The notes under the pieces: model-generated
Databases searched by the model: none
Told to the model about the DNA's origin: nothing
What the model saw: only the letters and a program-made list of their open reading frames with translations
Position numbers and translations under genes: made by a program
Part shown: piece after piece, positions 33,403 to 40,103 of the stretch
Numbering within the stretch: the first letter of the stretch is position 1
Layout of the letters: each line of letters begins with the position of its first letter
NCBI GenBank assembly: GCA_937877595.1
Contig: CALFIY010000043.1
Span: forward strand, 1-40,103
DNA: 40,103 nt
Origin: an uncultured Prevotella sp.
GTDB taxonomy: Bacteria > Bacteroidota > Bacteroidia > Bacteroidales > Bacteroidaceae
Reading direction: 5' to 3'

Positions 33403-34197
33403 TCAGACGCTTACTTCTGCTTTGATATGCGGGTGCGGATCATAGCCTACCAGTTGGAAATCTTCGTATGTAAATTTGAAGATATCCTTGACGTCAGGGT
33501 TGATAATCATTTGTGGCAACTGTCGTGGTTCTCGTGTCAGTTGCAGTCTTGCTTGGTCCAGATGGTTTAGATAGAGGTGAGTGTCGCCGGTGGTATGTAT
33601 AAATTCGCCAGGCTGCAGCCCCGTCACTTGTGCCATCATCTGCAAAAGCAAGGCGTAGGAGGCAATGTTGAATGGCACTCCAAGGAATGTGTCTGCAGAA
33701 CGCTGGTAGAGTTGTAGTGAAAGTTTGCCGTTTGCAACATAAAACTGGAAAATGGTATGACATGGTGGAAGTGCCATGTTGTTCACTTCTGCCACGTTCC
33801 ATGCTGACACTATCATTCTGCGTGAGTCGGGGTTATGTCTCAACTGGTCTACTACCTGTTGTATCTGGTCTATAGTTCCTCCGTTGTAGTCTGGCCATGA
33901 CCGCCACTGGTGTCCGTACACAGGTCCCAGTTCGCCGTTCTCGTCTGCCCATTCGTTCCATATTCTTACGCCGTGTTCTTGCAGCCATCTTACGTTGGTG
34001 TCGCCATGCAGAAACCACAGAAGTTCGTATATTATACTCTTCAGATGTAGTTTCTTCGTGGTAAGCAATGGAAAACCGTCGGCCATGTCGTATCTGCTCT
34101 GGGTGCCAAAGATACTCAAAGTCCCTGTCCCTGTACGGTCGCTTTTCTCATTGCCTTCCCGTAATATTCGTTCAAGCAGGTTTAAGTATTGCTTCAT
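33403..34197 (-). CDS. thyA: Thymidylate synthase (ThyA type)
   Basis: Makes dTMP from dUMP with methylenetetrahydrofolate, releasing dihydrofolate. The 264 residues match E. coli ThyA in length. The nucleophile is C146 in [11 protein letters not shown]. The folate and nucleotide sites are intact ([53 protein letters not shown]). The ATG at 34197 lies inside the end of the rsmF-like gene, overlapping by 26 bases, which implies translational coupling. Confidence 0.97.
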   Translation of the reverse strand: MKQYLNLLERILREGNEKSDRTGTGTLSIFGTQSRYDMADGFPLLTTKKLHLKSIIYELLWFLHGDTNVRWLQEHGVRIWNEWADENGELGPVYGHQWRSWPDYNGGTIDQIQQVVDQLRHNPDSRRMIVSAWNVAEVNNMALPPCHTIFQFYVANGKLSLQLYQRSADTFLGVPFNIASYALLLQMMAQVTGLQPGEFIHTTGDTHLYLNHLDQARLQLTREPRQLPQMIINPDVKDIFKFTYEDFQLVGYDPHPHIKAEVSV

Positions 34198-35386
34198 AGT
34201 TGTTTGATATGTGTGTTGTTCTTATTCTCCATTCTTTAGGATAGAGGTTGTTTGCTCTGTTGCCAACGTTTTTCACCATTCCGAGAGGAATTCCTTGGAA
34301 TGTAACGGTAAGCAGTCCTGTCTGTGCCTGTGGCACCAGCGCTATAGCCTCACGTCTGAGAAAGGCAATAGCCTGCTGGTAAGACAGTTCTACGGTGGGA
34401 ACAGACTTGTTCACGAATGGGGTGTTGGTGTCGGCAAGAATGTTTAGTGTCCTAACATTTCTGTTTTTCTTTTCTGCCGTTGTCGTTCCGCTGTTTTTCC
34501 GCATGGCGCAAACGAAGAGTCCTTCGCTTTGCGTCACTCCAGGTATGAAGCGACATACTGGCTGTTGAAATCCGTTAAGCAAGGAGCCAGTTATGCCCCA
34601 TTCTTTCTCTGTGTGTATGTAAATTATCTCTGCGTCGTATTCGTTGATTATCCATCGGATGTTTTCCTCGTTCTCTTTTGTATTGAAAGTACATGTACTG
34701 TAAATGAGAACTCCCCCACAGTTAAGACATTCCCATGCATTGGCTACAATCTCTCTCTGTAGCGCGCTACATCGTTCCACTTGTTGAGGACTCCATTCAT
34801 CTTGGGTGGCAATATCTTTGCGAAACATTCCTTCACCAGAACACGGCACGTCGCAGAGTATAATGTCGAAAGTCATGCGGTTGGACGTGTAGTCTTGTGG
34901 TGTATTACAGGTGACAATGCAGTTTTCTTGTCCCCATTTTATGATGTTCTCTGCTAAAATGTTGGCGCGTCTGCTGTTTGGTTCGTTGGCATACAGAATA
35001 CATTCGGACGGCAATGCCGAGCGGAGTAGGGTGGACTTCCCACCAGGCGCAGCACACATGTCAAGCACTTTTGTGGGTTGCAGGTGTAGCGTCTTGCTCG
35101 ACATACACTGCCGTATGATTTCGTCAATAAACATCGAGGCTGCCTCTTGTACATAATAGCATCCTGCGTGCAGCAGAGGATCCTGTGTGAAGTTGGGCCG
35201 TGCGTTAAGATACCATCCGTCTTTACACCACGGCACCCTCTCTCCGCCTGTGACATTCATGCCGGATGTTTTTTGCGGATTGAGTCGTATGCTTACGGGA
35301 GCAGGACTGTCAAACGATTTGATATATCGCTCAAACAGTTGGCTGTCCATCAACTGCTGTGTTCGCTGAATGTATTCCGGGTTCAT
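34172..35386 (-). CDS. RsmF-like rRNA (cytosine-5) methyltransferase
   Basis: A 404-residue SAM-dependent RNA m5C methyltransferase of the NOL1/NOP2/Sun group. The Rossmann core has motif [13 protein letters not shown] (107-118), motif [15 protein letters not shown] with C182, and motif [14 protein letters not shown] with catalytic C232. The C-terminal part (about 300-404) fits the extra RsmF/YebU domain ([27 protein letters not shown] region), so 16S rRNA is the likely target. It begins one base after the mutS2 stop and overlaps thyA by 26 bases. The exact modified position is not deducible. Confidence 0.9.
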   Translation of the reverse strand: MNPEYIQRTQQLMDSQLFERYIKSFDSPAPVSIRLNPQKTSGMNVTGGERVPWCKDGWYLNARPNFTQDPLLHAGCYYVQEAASMFIDEIIRQCMSSKTLHLQPTKVLDMCAAPGGKSTLLRSALPSECILYANEPNSRRANILAENIIKWGQENCIVTCNTPQDYTSNRMTFDIILCDVPCSGEGMFRKDIATQDEWSPQQVERCSALQREIVANAWECLNCGGVLIYSTCTFNTKENEENIRWIINEYDAEIIYIHTEKEWGITGSLLNGFQQPVCRFIPGVTQSEGLFVCAMRKNSGTTTAEKKNRNVRTLNILADTNTPFVNKSVPTVELSYQQAIAFLRREAIALVPQAQTGLLTVTFQGIPLGMVKNVGNRANNLYPKEWRIRTTHISNNYEAILKPA

Positions 35387-35387
35387 T

Positions 35388-37946
35388 TTAGTCGATGTCT
35401 ACCACCGTTATACCTGCTCCGCCAAACTGTACGTGCTCGTCGCGTGCCTTCACAACGTTTGGTACTGTGTTGAGATATTGTCGGATAAGTTGTCTCAGTA
35501 TTCCTGAACCGGTGCCGTGAAGTATTCGTACTCTTGACATTCCTACCAGAATAGCGTCGTCTATGAAGTGCATCACTGTCTCTACGGCCTCGTCGCCGCG
35601 CATGCCTCTGACGTCCAGGTCCTGATGGAAGTTCTGCTTACGGTCTTCGATAGTAGAGTTTGTTACACGGCTGTTGTGTATCGCCAGTTCCGAGTGATCG
35701 CCTTTTGCTTTCGGTTGCTCTTTCTGCACAGCGGCCAACTCCAACTGCTCCAGTTTTACCTTGGTCCTTACTCCGCCAAATATGACCGTAGCCAGTCTTC
35801 CTGTTATACTCTCCACCTTACCGATAGTGGCGAGTCCTTTCATCTTGACCGTTGCACCGACAGTGATTTCTGCAGGCTGGACGGACCTGCCTGGCAAGTT
35901 GATGAGCCTTGCAGCAGTTGTCCTCTCCTTTTCGTCTTTCTCTTTTCTGCGTTTCTCCTTGCGAGCCTTGCGTTCCTCCATCTGACGCAGTTTCTTTGCA
36001 AAGTCTTCTTCGCTCATAAGTCCCTGTTGGTCGGTGCTTGTCATCTGTTCGCGGAACTGTTGCAGTTCCTCTCTGACCAGTCGGGTGTGTTCTTTCTCTG
36101 CCTGTGCTTCTCTTATTTCCCTGATGACATTTTCTATTTTTCTGTTGGCTTCGGCAATCAACTCGTCAGCCTGTTTCTGTGCGCGTTGCAGTATCAATTT
36201 GCGTTGCCGTTCGATATCCTCAATGTCAGCATCCAGTCTTTCGCCCCTTACCTCCAGTCTCTTTTCGTGCTGGTGGATGGTCTGTCTTTTCCCCTCCCAG
36301 TAGCGTTTGTCGCGTACGATGTCTTGCAGGTATTTGTCGCTTTGTATGTATTCTGAACCGACTATTTCTGAAGCGTCGTTTATCACTTCTTCAGGAAGTC
36401 CTGTCTTGCGTGCTATTTCTATAGCGAAACTTGAGCCTGGTTGTCCTATTGACAACTGAAAAAGCGGTAGCATTTGATGCCTGTCGTAGAGCATGGCGCC
36501 GTTTACCACTCCGTCATGTTCGTCGGCGAAGTGCTTCAGGTTCTGATAGTGGGTGGTGATAATGCCAAAAGCCTTCCTGTTCCAGAATTGTTTCAGTACT
36601 GCTTCTGCAATAGCGCCGCCAATCATCGGTTCTGTGCCGCCGCCAAACTCATCTATTAGCAGCAAAGTCTCCGAATTGCTGTTGCGTATCATCTGTTTCA
36701 TATTCATCAGATGACTTGAGTAGGTCGACAGGTCATCTTCGATGCTCTGTTCGTCACCAATGTCAATCATAATGTTATGAAACGTGCCGCAAGTCGAACG
36801 TTCGCTCATAGGAACGCTGAGGCCACATTGCATCATATACTGCAATAGGCCAGCGGTCTTCAGACATACCGATTTTCCTCCGGCGTTCGGTCCTGAGATT
36901 ATCAGCAATCGGCCGTTAGGAAGATTTCTCTCATTTTTCACCTCTGGTCCATCACCTTTTATAATAATATCCAGTGGTACGACTTTCTTATCCTGCGCTG
37001 CCAGAGCCTGTCGCAGTATTGGGTGTACTGCTCTTATCCAGTCTATCTGTGGTGTGTCTTTTAATTCAGGCTCAAAAGCCTGTTGTTCTTCGGCCATCGC
37101 TGCTTTTGCCTGTGTAAGGTCAATCAGTGCCAGAAAGTGGTATGCGTCGAGTATTTCTGCAATGTGCGGCCGCACTTCATCGCTGAACACAGTAAGTATA
37201 CGTATTATCTCCCGTCGCTCCTGTGCCTCCAGTTCGCGCACTTTGTTGTTGGCTTCCACAACCTCGGCAGGCTCAATGAACACGGTCTTGCCTGTAGCCG
37301 ATTCGTCATGCACGATGCCTTTTATTTTTCGCTTTACACCAGGAGTGACTGGAAGCATGAGTCGCCCGTCGCGCATTGTTGGCGCAGCATCTTTGTCAAT
37401 GAGTCCGTCGCGTTGTGCAGAGTGTAATATTGTATACAATGTACGCGAAATGCTACCTGCCGTTTGTTCCATTTCGTGACGAATTCCAGCCAGGGTCATT
37501 GACGCCGAATCCTTAATCTTTCCAAACTTGTCCAGAATGGAGTCGATGCGCCTTATCATAGCAGGAAAGGTTTGCACATCGGCAGCCATACGGTTAAGAG
37601 CAGGGTAGGGGGCGGAATTCAGAAAGTCAACCAGTCGGCCAATAGTCTCCAAAGAACGCCTCAGATCGAACAATTCATCTTCTTCCAGATGTGTGTGCTC
37701 CATGCGAAGTCGTGCGATGCTCTGCCGTACATCAAAGAAGTAGTTCAACTCCGGCTGTTCCGGCTGTTGCCGCATTTGCCGGAATTCTCTTATCTGTTCG
37801 AGCCACTCGTTTATTTCCTCTGTGTTATCTGAGAAATATATGTTGTCCACCTGCTCTTTACCGAGAGATGACAGACAATGGTCTCGCAGAATTTGTCTTA
37901 TATGGTCAAATCCAACTTTCTGTTCGAAGTTCTTTGGATAAATCAT
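35388..37946 (-). CDS. mutS2: MutS2 (endonuclease/ATPase with Smr domain)
   Basis: A MutS-family ATPase that does not do mismatch repair; relatives act on recombination intermediates or on collided ribosomes. In 852 residues: core and lever helices, Walker A GPNAGGKS (352-359), Walker B LLLIDEFGGGTEP, a long charged coiled coil (about 520-670), a KOW-like beta segment (EITVGATVKMKG), and a C-terminal Smr nuclease domain (about 775-852) with LDVRGMRGDEA and HGTGSGILR. The N-terminus MIYPKNFEQKVGFD is the normal Bacteroidota start, although the -7 box ends only four bases before it, so the message is probably leaderless. First gene of the five-gene operon. Confidence 0.95.
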   Translation of the reverse strand: MIYPKNFEQKVGFDHIRQILRDHCLSSLGKEQVDNIYFSDNTEEINEWLEQIREFRQMRQQPEQPELNYFFDVRQSIARLRMEHTHLEEDELFDLRRSLETIGRLVDFLNSAPYPALNRMAADVQTFPAMIRRIDSILDKFGKIKDSASMTLAGIRHEMEQTAGSISRTLYTILHSAQRDGLIDKDAAPTMRDGRLMLPVTPGVKRKIKGIVHDESATGKTVFIEPAEVVEANNKVRELEAQERREIIRILTVFSDEVRPHIAEILDAYHFLALIDLTQAKAAMAEEQQAFEPELKDTPQIDWIRAVHPILRQALAAQDKKVVPLDIIIKGDGPEVKNERNLPNGRLLIISGPNAGGKSVCLKTAGLLQYMMQCGLSVPMSERSTCGTFHNIMIDIGDEQSIEDDLSTYSSHLMNMKQMIRNSNSETLLLIDEFGGGTEPMIGGAIAEAVLKQFWNRKAFGIITTHYQNLKHFADEHDGVVNGAMLYDRHQMLPLFQLSIGQPGSSFAIEIARKTGLPEEVINDASEIVGSEYIQSDKYLQDIVRDKRYWEGKRQTIHQHEKRLEVRGERLDADIEDIERQRKLILQRAQKQADELIAEANRKIENVIREIREAQAEKEHTRLVREELQQFREQMTSTDQQGLMSEEDFAKKLRQMEERKARKEKRRKEKDEKERTTAARLINLPGRSVQPAEITVGATVKMKGLATIGKVESITGRLATVIFGGVRTKVKLEQLELAAVQKEQPKAKGDHSELAIHNSRVTNSTIEDRKQNFHQDLDVRGMRGDEAVETVMHFIDDAILVGMSRVRILHGTGSGILRQLIRQYLNTVPNVVKARDEHVQFGGAGITVVDID

Positions 37947-37950
37947 GCCG

Positions 37951-37958
37951 CAAAGGTA
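37951..37958 (-). promoter_or_regulatory. -7 box of the mutS2 operon promoter
   Basis: TACCTTTG on the minus strand ends four bases before the mutS2 ATG, placing transcription start at or next to the start codon. No TTTG or TTG at the usual -33 spacing. Confidence 0.6.
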
Positions 37959-37961
37959 GAT

Positions 37962-38069
37962 ATAAATTCATAATTCGTGGCTCTCATTTTAGCAATAACT
38001 TCGCCGTGTGTTTCTTAAAAAATCTTAACTTTGGGAAAATTGTGAATTATGAATTGTAAATTATAAATT
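37962..38069. repeat. AT-rich AATTATGAATT-type near-repeats between divergent promoters
   Basis: Words of the AATTCATAATT / AATTATGAATT family occur at 37963-37976 and again in series at 38043-38069, where ATGAATTGTAAATTATAAATT repeats the pattern at about ten-base spacing. The same words fill the asd/transporter divergent region. A second -7-like TAACTTTG lies at 38026-38033. Confidence 0.6.
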
Positions 38070-38085
38070 AAATCGCATATCTTTG
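38054..38085 (+). promoter_or_regulatory. Promoter of tRNA-Ser
   Basis: TTG (38054-38056), 21 bases, TATCTTTG (38078-38085). About 25 bases separate it from the tRNA 5' end. Confidence 0.68.
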
Positions 38086-38112
38086 CACTCGCTTTTCGAG
38101 AAAAGGCCACAA

Positions 38113-38197
38113 GGAGAGATGGTAGAGTGGTCGATTACAGTAGTCTTGAAAACTACCGTACCGAGAGGTACCGGGGGTTCGAATCCCTCTCTCTCCG
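38113..38197 (+). tRNA. tRNA-Ser (anticodon TGA)
   Basis: An 85-base cloverleaf. The 7-bp acceptor GGAGAGA (38113-38119) pairs with TCTCTCC (38190-38196), and G38197 is the discriminator. The anticodon stem GTAGT/ACTAC encloses CTTGAAA, giving anticodon TGA for serine UCA. A long variable arm (CCGTACCGAGAGGTACCGG region) is typical of class II tRNAs. The T arm has GGGGG-TTCGAAT-CCCTC. CCA is not encoded. Confidence 0.97.
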
Positions 38198-38209
38198 CTC
38201 AAATAATTT

Positions 38210-38243
38210 AAAACCCGCTGATTTTCAGCGGGTTTTATTTTTC
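38210..38243 (+). terminator. Intrinsic terminator of tRNA-Ser
   Basis: AAAACCCGCTGA (38210-38221) pairs perfectly with TCAGCGGGTTTT (38225-38236) around a three-base loop, followed by ATTTTTC. It lies 12 bases after the tRNA. Confidence 0.88.
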
Positions 38244-38252
38244 TCTCCTTTA

Positions 38253-38276
38253 GAGGTTCCGTTTGAGGTTCCGTTT
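38253..38276. repeat. Perfect tandem 12-bp repeat downstream of tRNA-Ser
   Basis: GAGGTTCCGTTT occurs twice in direct succession, between the tRNA terminator and the AT-rich unknown gene. Short direct repeats beside a tRNA 3' end are often found at recombinase target sites, but no integrase gene and no second copy of the tRNA 3' end are in the window. Confidence 0.7.
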
Positions 38277-38340
38277 TTCTTTTATGAAAGTTTAACGTGG
38301 AATCTTGGTGAAAGCACGATTTTTGACCGTTCAAGAGTGA

Positions 38341-39963
38341 TTATCTCCGCTTAGAGGTGTATTCTACATTGATGAAACCGCAACGACGTAGAAGTTCCAC
38401 TGCTTCCACAAAATTAGGATCCAGATTATTCCTTTCTTTTTCGTAGTCAACCACAGGCACCTGCTTGGCTGATGCCAAATTGATTGGGTTCCCAGACATA
38501 GATTCAAAGAACTCTGATGCCATGCCCATATCCTTTGGGGCATTTTTCTTGTCCGACAACAGACAACGTACAATGTGACCGAGTAGAACGTTTTTCCCTC
38601 TCCACTTTATTTTTGTTGTAAGTGGATATGATTCCCCTTTACCACTAAAACGATATAAGAAAAGTTCCTTTGGTGTGTCATAATCAATTAGATTGTTTCC
38701 AACTTTTGTTAATTTTTCATATAACAACTCTAGGCTTTCTTTCAACTTTAAGTCCCTCTCGTCTTCGGTATTTCCTTTGATTTTTGAGTTCAATACTTTC
38801 ACATAAAGCTTTTCTTCTGGAATGTTGTCAATATAGTCAAGATTCTCAAAATCATTTTCATCAAGGTGTATAGAGGTCTGAAAATTGTCTATAGGTTGTA
38901 ACTCATACTTGATACCATCTTCTATTGAAGAAACGATTTGTTCAATAAACCACGCAATTATATCCCGATAGTGAGAATGATGTATTATCAAACTTATCAT
39001 AGACAACTCATTTTCTTCCAAAACAGAATTGGCATAACAGAATCGTTTTGCTATTTTATATAGCAATACTAATAACATCTGCTTCAAAGTATCTTTTCTG
39101 TCGTGTAGGTATAGTGCTCTTTCGTCATTAGGATCATGCCGTTCTATTGCATGATTCAGACCATATAGAAAGCTTTCGTTTACAAAACGGAAGTCGTGGA
39201 AGAGCGTATCAAAGTCATCTTCAAGCCGATAAATATATGACAGAAAAATGGTTGGAGTTTGTTTTTCCTTGTTCCAATCGTCTAACCATGATGGTTCATA
39301 TGTAAATGCGTCTCTATCATGGCTCAGATAGTATATAATGATGTCCTTATCAGATATGGTGGTTACTTTATGTCTTATCTTTTTCTTTTTTGTTGATACT
39401 TCCTCAGCGTTAATGTCCGAGTCCAGTTGTTGAACGAAATATGAATTGTAGTTTGGCCATCTTGTTTTGGTTGAGGAATCTATTAAACTTTGGAGTATTG
39501 CCAGAATACCAAAGAATCTGCGGTCTTGTCTACCTTCAAAAGTCCTTATAAATGTTTCTTGGTTGTTTCCTTCAGTTGACCTGATGATAGAGTTATATAC
39601 ATCGACAGGGAAATCATAGGCCTGCACAATGCTGTTTGCACCCTTTTTCCAAAATGTCTTCAAGAAATCGAAAGCTTGCTTCAAACTAAGAAGATTGTCA
39701 TTGTCTTTAATGGTTTTACACAAATACTTAGACAGTTCCTTATTTCGACTTCTTGCAACATATCTCATTATGTTATCAAGCGGTTGATAAGTTCCAATGA
39801 AAAAACTCACAAACTCATAGAACGCATTGCAGTCTGATTTCTCTTCTGAGGACATGCAAACCATTTCTGTGTTGTGCATGATACATTTCATACCAGCATC
39901 AAACATTGGAAGGTTCTGAAAAGCTCCTTCATATCCGTTAAAATTTATTTCTTCTATCCTCAT
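38341..39963 (-). CDS. AT-rich gene of unknown function, probably acquired
   Basis: A 540-residue protein with no signal peptide or membrane helix, predicted mostly alpha-helical and rich in D, E, K, N. I do not recognise a family. A basic stretch STKKKKIRHK (about 190-199) and an acidic segment (about 375-395) are visible. The C-terminal KIKWRGKNVLLGHIVRCLL weakly recalls the last module of RteC-like proteins of Bacteroides conjugative transposons; low confidence. Base composition differs sharply: one 60-base line within it is about 30% GC against nearly 58% in the CLC gene. It has its own TAATTTTG -7 box (39995-39988). Lying just after tRNA-Ser, it may be the edge of a genomic island. Confidence 0.75.
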   Translation of the reverse strand: MRIEEINFNGYEGAFQNLPMFDAGMKCIMHNTEMVCMSSEEKSDCNAFYEFVSFFIGTYQPLDNIMRYVARSRNKELSKYLCKTIKDNDNLLSLKQAFDFLKTFWKKGANSIVQAYDFPVDVYNSIIRSTEGNNQETFIRTFEGRQDRRFFGILAILQSLIDSSTKTRWPNYNSYFVQQLDSDINAEEVSTKKKKIRHKVTTISDKDIIIYYLSHDRDAFTYEPSWLDDWNKEKQTPTIFLSYIYRLEDDFDTLFHDFRFVNESFLYGLNHAIERHDPNDERALYLHDRKDTLKQMLLVLLYKIAKRFCYANSVLEENELSMISLIIHHSHYRDIIAWFIEQIVSSIEDGIKYELQPIDNFQTSIHLDENDFENLDYIDNIPEEKLYVKVLNSKIKGNTEDERDLKLKESLELLYEKLTKVGNNLIDYDTPKELFLYRFSGKGESYPLTTKIKWRGKNVLLGHIVRCLLSDKKNAPKDMGMASEFFESMSGNPINLASAKQVPVVDYEKERNNLDPNFVEAVELLRRCGFINVEYTSKRR

Positions 39964-39987
39964 TTTTTTAGTTGTACTACGTTATTG

Positions 39988-39995
39988 CAAAATTA
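39988..39995 (-). promoter_or_regulatory. -7 box of the unknown AT-rich gene
   Basis: TAATTTTG on the minus strand, 25 bases before the ATG. No clear -33 box. The remaining 108 bases to the window edge are AT-rich and hold no supported gene. Confidence 0.5.
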
Positions 39996-40103
39996 GTCAT
40001 TTTTCCTCACTTGTCAGTAAAAAATTGTGTAAGTACCCCATTTTTTGTGTCACTTTAACAAATTTCGCCCAATGTTTAGTGCAAAATGGAGAATATTGTC
40101 ATT

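Noticed and set aside
38026..38033. Extra TAACTTTG upstream of tRNA-Ser
   Set aside because: No -33 box at proper spacing; the closer TATCTTTG explains the tRNA better.
38068..38334. Minus-strand reading frame of 88 codons containing [15 protein letters not shown]
   Set aside because: It is the antisense of tRNA-Ser and its terminator; this peptide is a well-known mis-annotation.
40086..40103. Possible plus-strand start (MENIVI) at the right edge
   Set aside because: Only six codons remain; no promoter or family evidence.

Overview
The window reads as a piece of a Bacteroidota chromosome, most likely Bacteroidales and Prevotella-like, of moderate GC. Four things point there. Promoters follow the Bacteroidota form (-33 TTTG or TTG, about 20 bases, -7 TAnnTTTG). 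Shine-Dalgarno sequences are essentially absent. Several families restricted to the phylum are present (DUF4491, DUF5687, DUF4295, an HTCS-type beta-propeller sensor). FeoA and FeoB are fused. Species assignment is inference.

Layout. 1-6.1 kb: asd (running off the left edge) diverges from a DMT transporter; then truA with a second DMT transporter, and the feoAB fusion. 6.1-11.6 kb: a minus-strand operon ftsK, lolA-like, DUF5687, DUF4491, rlmH. 11.7-13.5 kb: a CLC chloride protein with CBS domains, ending at a terminator shared with the convergent xth. 13.7-17.1 kb: valS-xth. 17.2-19.7 kb: mazG, a lipoprotein and rnz, read away from valS. 19.7-21.7 kb: a membrane protein and hisB. 21.9-22.6 kb: rpmB, rpmG and the small ribosomal-type gene DUF4295. 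22.8-31.8 kb: a four-gene regulatory and glycosidase operon: LacI regulator, beta-propeller sensor, GH31 glycosidase with PA14, and a TPR histidine kinase. 31.9 kb: a possible small RNA. 32.0-37.9 kb: a tight operon mutS2, rsmF-like, thyA, folA, nadK. 38.1 kb: tRNA-Ser(UGA). 38.3-40.1 kb: an AT-rich gene of unknown function, probably acquired.

How the genes work together. Most of the window is housekeeping. The thyA-folA-nadK part is a coherent thymidylate cycle: ThyA makes dihydrofolate, FolA reduces it with NADPH, and NadK supplies NADP. The most unusual part is the LacI operon. LacI and the sensor overlap by ATGA. A near-perfect CG-centred palindrome covers the -33 box of the operon's own promoter, which suggests autorepression. 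The sensor keeps its propeller and ATPase but has lost the phosphoacceptor, receiver and AraC parts of its family, while the last gene is a histidine kinase with an intact H-box and TPRs in place of a sugar sensor. No response regulator and no SusC/SusD pair is visible. This split arrangement is the best candidate here for an undescribed system; its mechanism is inference.

No insertion sequence, CRISPR array, rRNA or replication origin was seen. No gene-free stretch exceeds 300 bases.
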